Assembly (NCBI GenBank): GCA_025738555.1
Contig: JAOVFP010000024.1
Span: 1,446,991 to 1,510,990, forward strand
DNA length: 64,000 bases
Reading direction: 5' to 3'
DNA from: Cyathus striatus
Taxonomy: Eukaryota; Basidiomycota; Agaricomycetes; Agaricales; Nidulariaceae
In this document: positions 62,631-64,000 of the stretch, in pieces
Position numbering within the stretch: the stretch's first letter is position 1
Layout of the letters: the number at the start of each line of letters is the position of its first letter
Program-made: the position numbers and the translations under genes
Notes under the pieces: model-generated
Told to the model about the DNA's origin: nothing
What the model saw: only the letters and a program-made list of their open reading frames with translations
Databases searched by the model: none

Positions 62631-62849
62631 TATAAAAGAGCGAAGACTGATGAGTCATTGGATTCCCTGAACACTTGTGGTTCTTTCCTAGTATGTATCG
62701 ATTCTACAACATAGGAAGCAAGTATCTTTAATGTTAATTTAGTCGCCTTGTGCTAATACTCTATGCATTTTTCAGGCAATTACCAGCACTGGTGCCTATT
62801 GTTCCTCCTATATTTATCATCTCGTCACTCATTTTCTATAGGTTTAATG

Positions 62850-63641
62850 CAAGGGTGCTCCGGGATCCGAAAAAAAGAACTAGGGTCAAACTTTTTGAAA
62901 ATGACCTCTGTGCAGACCCCCCCCCCCCCCTCCCATTATGTAATATTTCCAAAACTGGAAGGTATGGAGGTTTCCGGATTATCTCATCATATTCACCTTT
63001 AACTGTTTTCAGCTCGCTTCTGTCAACTATCTCTCCCACTATTACAAATGGTTTAAAATAATAACACAATGTTATATTTTAACAGAATAGTATGTACCTG
63101 ACATTCAAGCAACATCAATGATATGTAGGCAGCTGTAAGGGGTAGCCTCACTGAATCTACATGGAGAGCAACAGGATTAAAGTGTCTTTGTTGCAAGTAG
63201 TAATAATCCTAGAATATTACTACAAAAATACCTCTGTTGTACATAGTAAGAATATGTAACGAAGACGAAGAAAAAATCCTTAAATAGTAGAAAACAGCAA
63301 GAATAATATGTAGAAGTGATTGGTATGTCACATGTGCTGAGTCCTGACACACATTGGTGGCGAGACTGGGTGAAGTGGTCACTGGTATACAATGATATAT
63401 ATGAATCGAGCCAGGCTTACACAAGAAATGAGTACTTTTTAAATAAATTCTGCACCCTTCACATGTTCTGAGGACTTAGAAGTTCATGAAAACTCAACAT
63501 ATTTACTTTTAGGTGTGTAGGATCTACAATCTTGACCAAAAGTGGACTTGGGTGAGATGACCTCCAACTTTTTTTTTTCAGACCTCTGACCTACCCCCCC
63601 CCCTACCCCCGGTCACGGATTCTAATCCCTGAGCACCCTTG
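62850..63641. mobile_element. ~790-bp element with 17-bp TIRs
   Basis: CAAGGGTGCTCCGGGAT at the left and ATCCCTGAGCACCCTTG at the right match as inverted repeats at 16 of 17 positions. Both ends are followed inward by GACCT(C)TG and a long poly-C tract (about 62,917-62,932 and 63,594-63,605). No transposase and no clear target-site duplication. Confidence 0.55.
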
Positions 63642-64000
63642 TCCGTCAGTTTTGTGAATTTCAAAAATCCCTCTGGGCATTTTATTCCCCTTGTCAAACT
63701 AAGCACTTTGGCAAGAGGAATAAGCCATAGGACATTTTCCCATGGAGTCATTCTAGTTGCACAAAATTGGTGGTGACTAAGCGCCGCGCACCATAAGTAA
63801 CTTATAAGGTCCACTGTGTGACTGTTTAGGTAAGCTACACGATCACGTGAAACTTGAACCATTAAATCACTGTCAGTGTGACTTTAGTTTAGTTCCAATC
63901 GTCAGGTCACTACTTTGTCAATACAACCTCATACGTTTCAACCGTCTCGTCGTTACCACATCTTACTCGAATTTACACCCCACAATCTTTCATCTCACTT
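63642..64000. other. No gene recognised at window end
   Basis: Non-coding sequence to the end of the window. The last 60 bases are pyrimidine-rich, as many basidiomycete 5' flanks are, so a gene may start beyond 64,000. Confidence 0.3.

Overview
The window looks like a nuclear contig from a basidiomycete fungus, most likely an Agaricomycete. The genes are dense and cut by many short (about 45-65 nt) GT-AG introns. The conserved genes have fungal architecture (MET14, KIC1/NAK1, eIF2B-gamma, eIF3c, RAD23, BUR1/CDK9, RAD21, MGS1). The transposons include a KDZ-type element with CxC5/CxC6 cysteine clusters, which is characteristic of mushroom-forming fungi. The species cannot be named from the sequence.

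Layout. (1) 1-25,000 is a transposon landscape. It holds arrays of a GGAGTCC/GGACTCC hairpin repeat (180-480, 10,230-10,570, 11,400-12,150), a 3-kb foldback element with arms of about 0.9 kb (1,253-4,251), a decayed two-gene KDZ-type element (about 5,540-10,069), a small TA-flanked MITE (11,557-11,832), and two nearly identical 4.4-kb hAT transposons in opposite orientation (12,508-16,922 and 20,183-24,599), each with a perfect 8-bp target-site duplication. (2) 25,477-35,741 is a compact block of housekeeping genes: pyroglutamyl-peptidase I, APS kinase (convergent with KIC1), the KIC1 germinal-centre-type kinase (divergent from eIF2B-gamma), and eIF2B-gamma (convergent with eIF3c). (3) About 36,040-43,440 is a second transposon island with a dead pogo-like transposase and nested small inverted-repeat elements. 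(4) 44,390-54,958 carries RAD23, BUR1/CDK9 (divergent from a leucine-rich-repeat protein) and the cohesin kleisin RAD21. (5) 55,127-57,152 is an element with 32-bp terminal inverted repeats carrying a spliced fragment of a GCN2-type kinase. It sits in the divergent promoter space between RAD21 and a C2H2 zinc-finger gene. (6) 58,762-61,093 is the AAA+ ATPase MGS1/WRNIP1. It is followed by a 920-bp hAT remnant with perfect TSDs and smaller inverted-repeat elements to the end.

One theme links the transposons: nearly all in-frame nonsense codons look like C-to-T changes (CGA to TGA, CAA to TAA, CAG to TAG), and CpG is conspicuously rare in the old elements by eye. The two hAT copies, which still have many CpGs, differ from each other by CGA/TGA at three codons: two nonsense changes in one copy, one in the other. 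This fits methylation-linked or RIP-like C-to-T decay confined to repeats, while the gene blocks keep normal CpG.

The host genes are ordinary housekeeping functions (translation initiation, sulfate assimilation, morphogenesis kinase, proteasome shuttle/DNA repair, transcription elongation, cohesion, replication-stress ATPase). I see no operon-like functional cluster. The most unusual items are the kinase-carrying TIR element in a bidirectional promoter, the foldback element, and the hAT pair with complementary nonsense damage.
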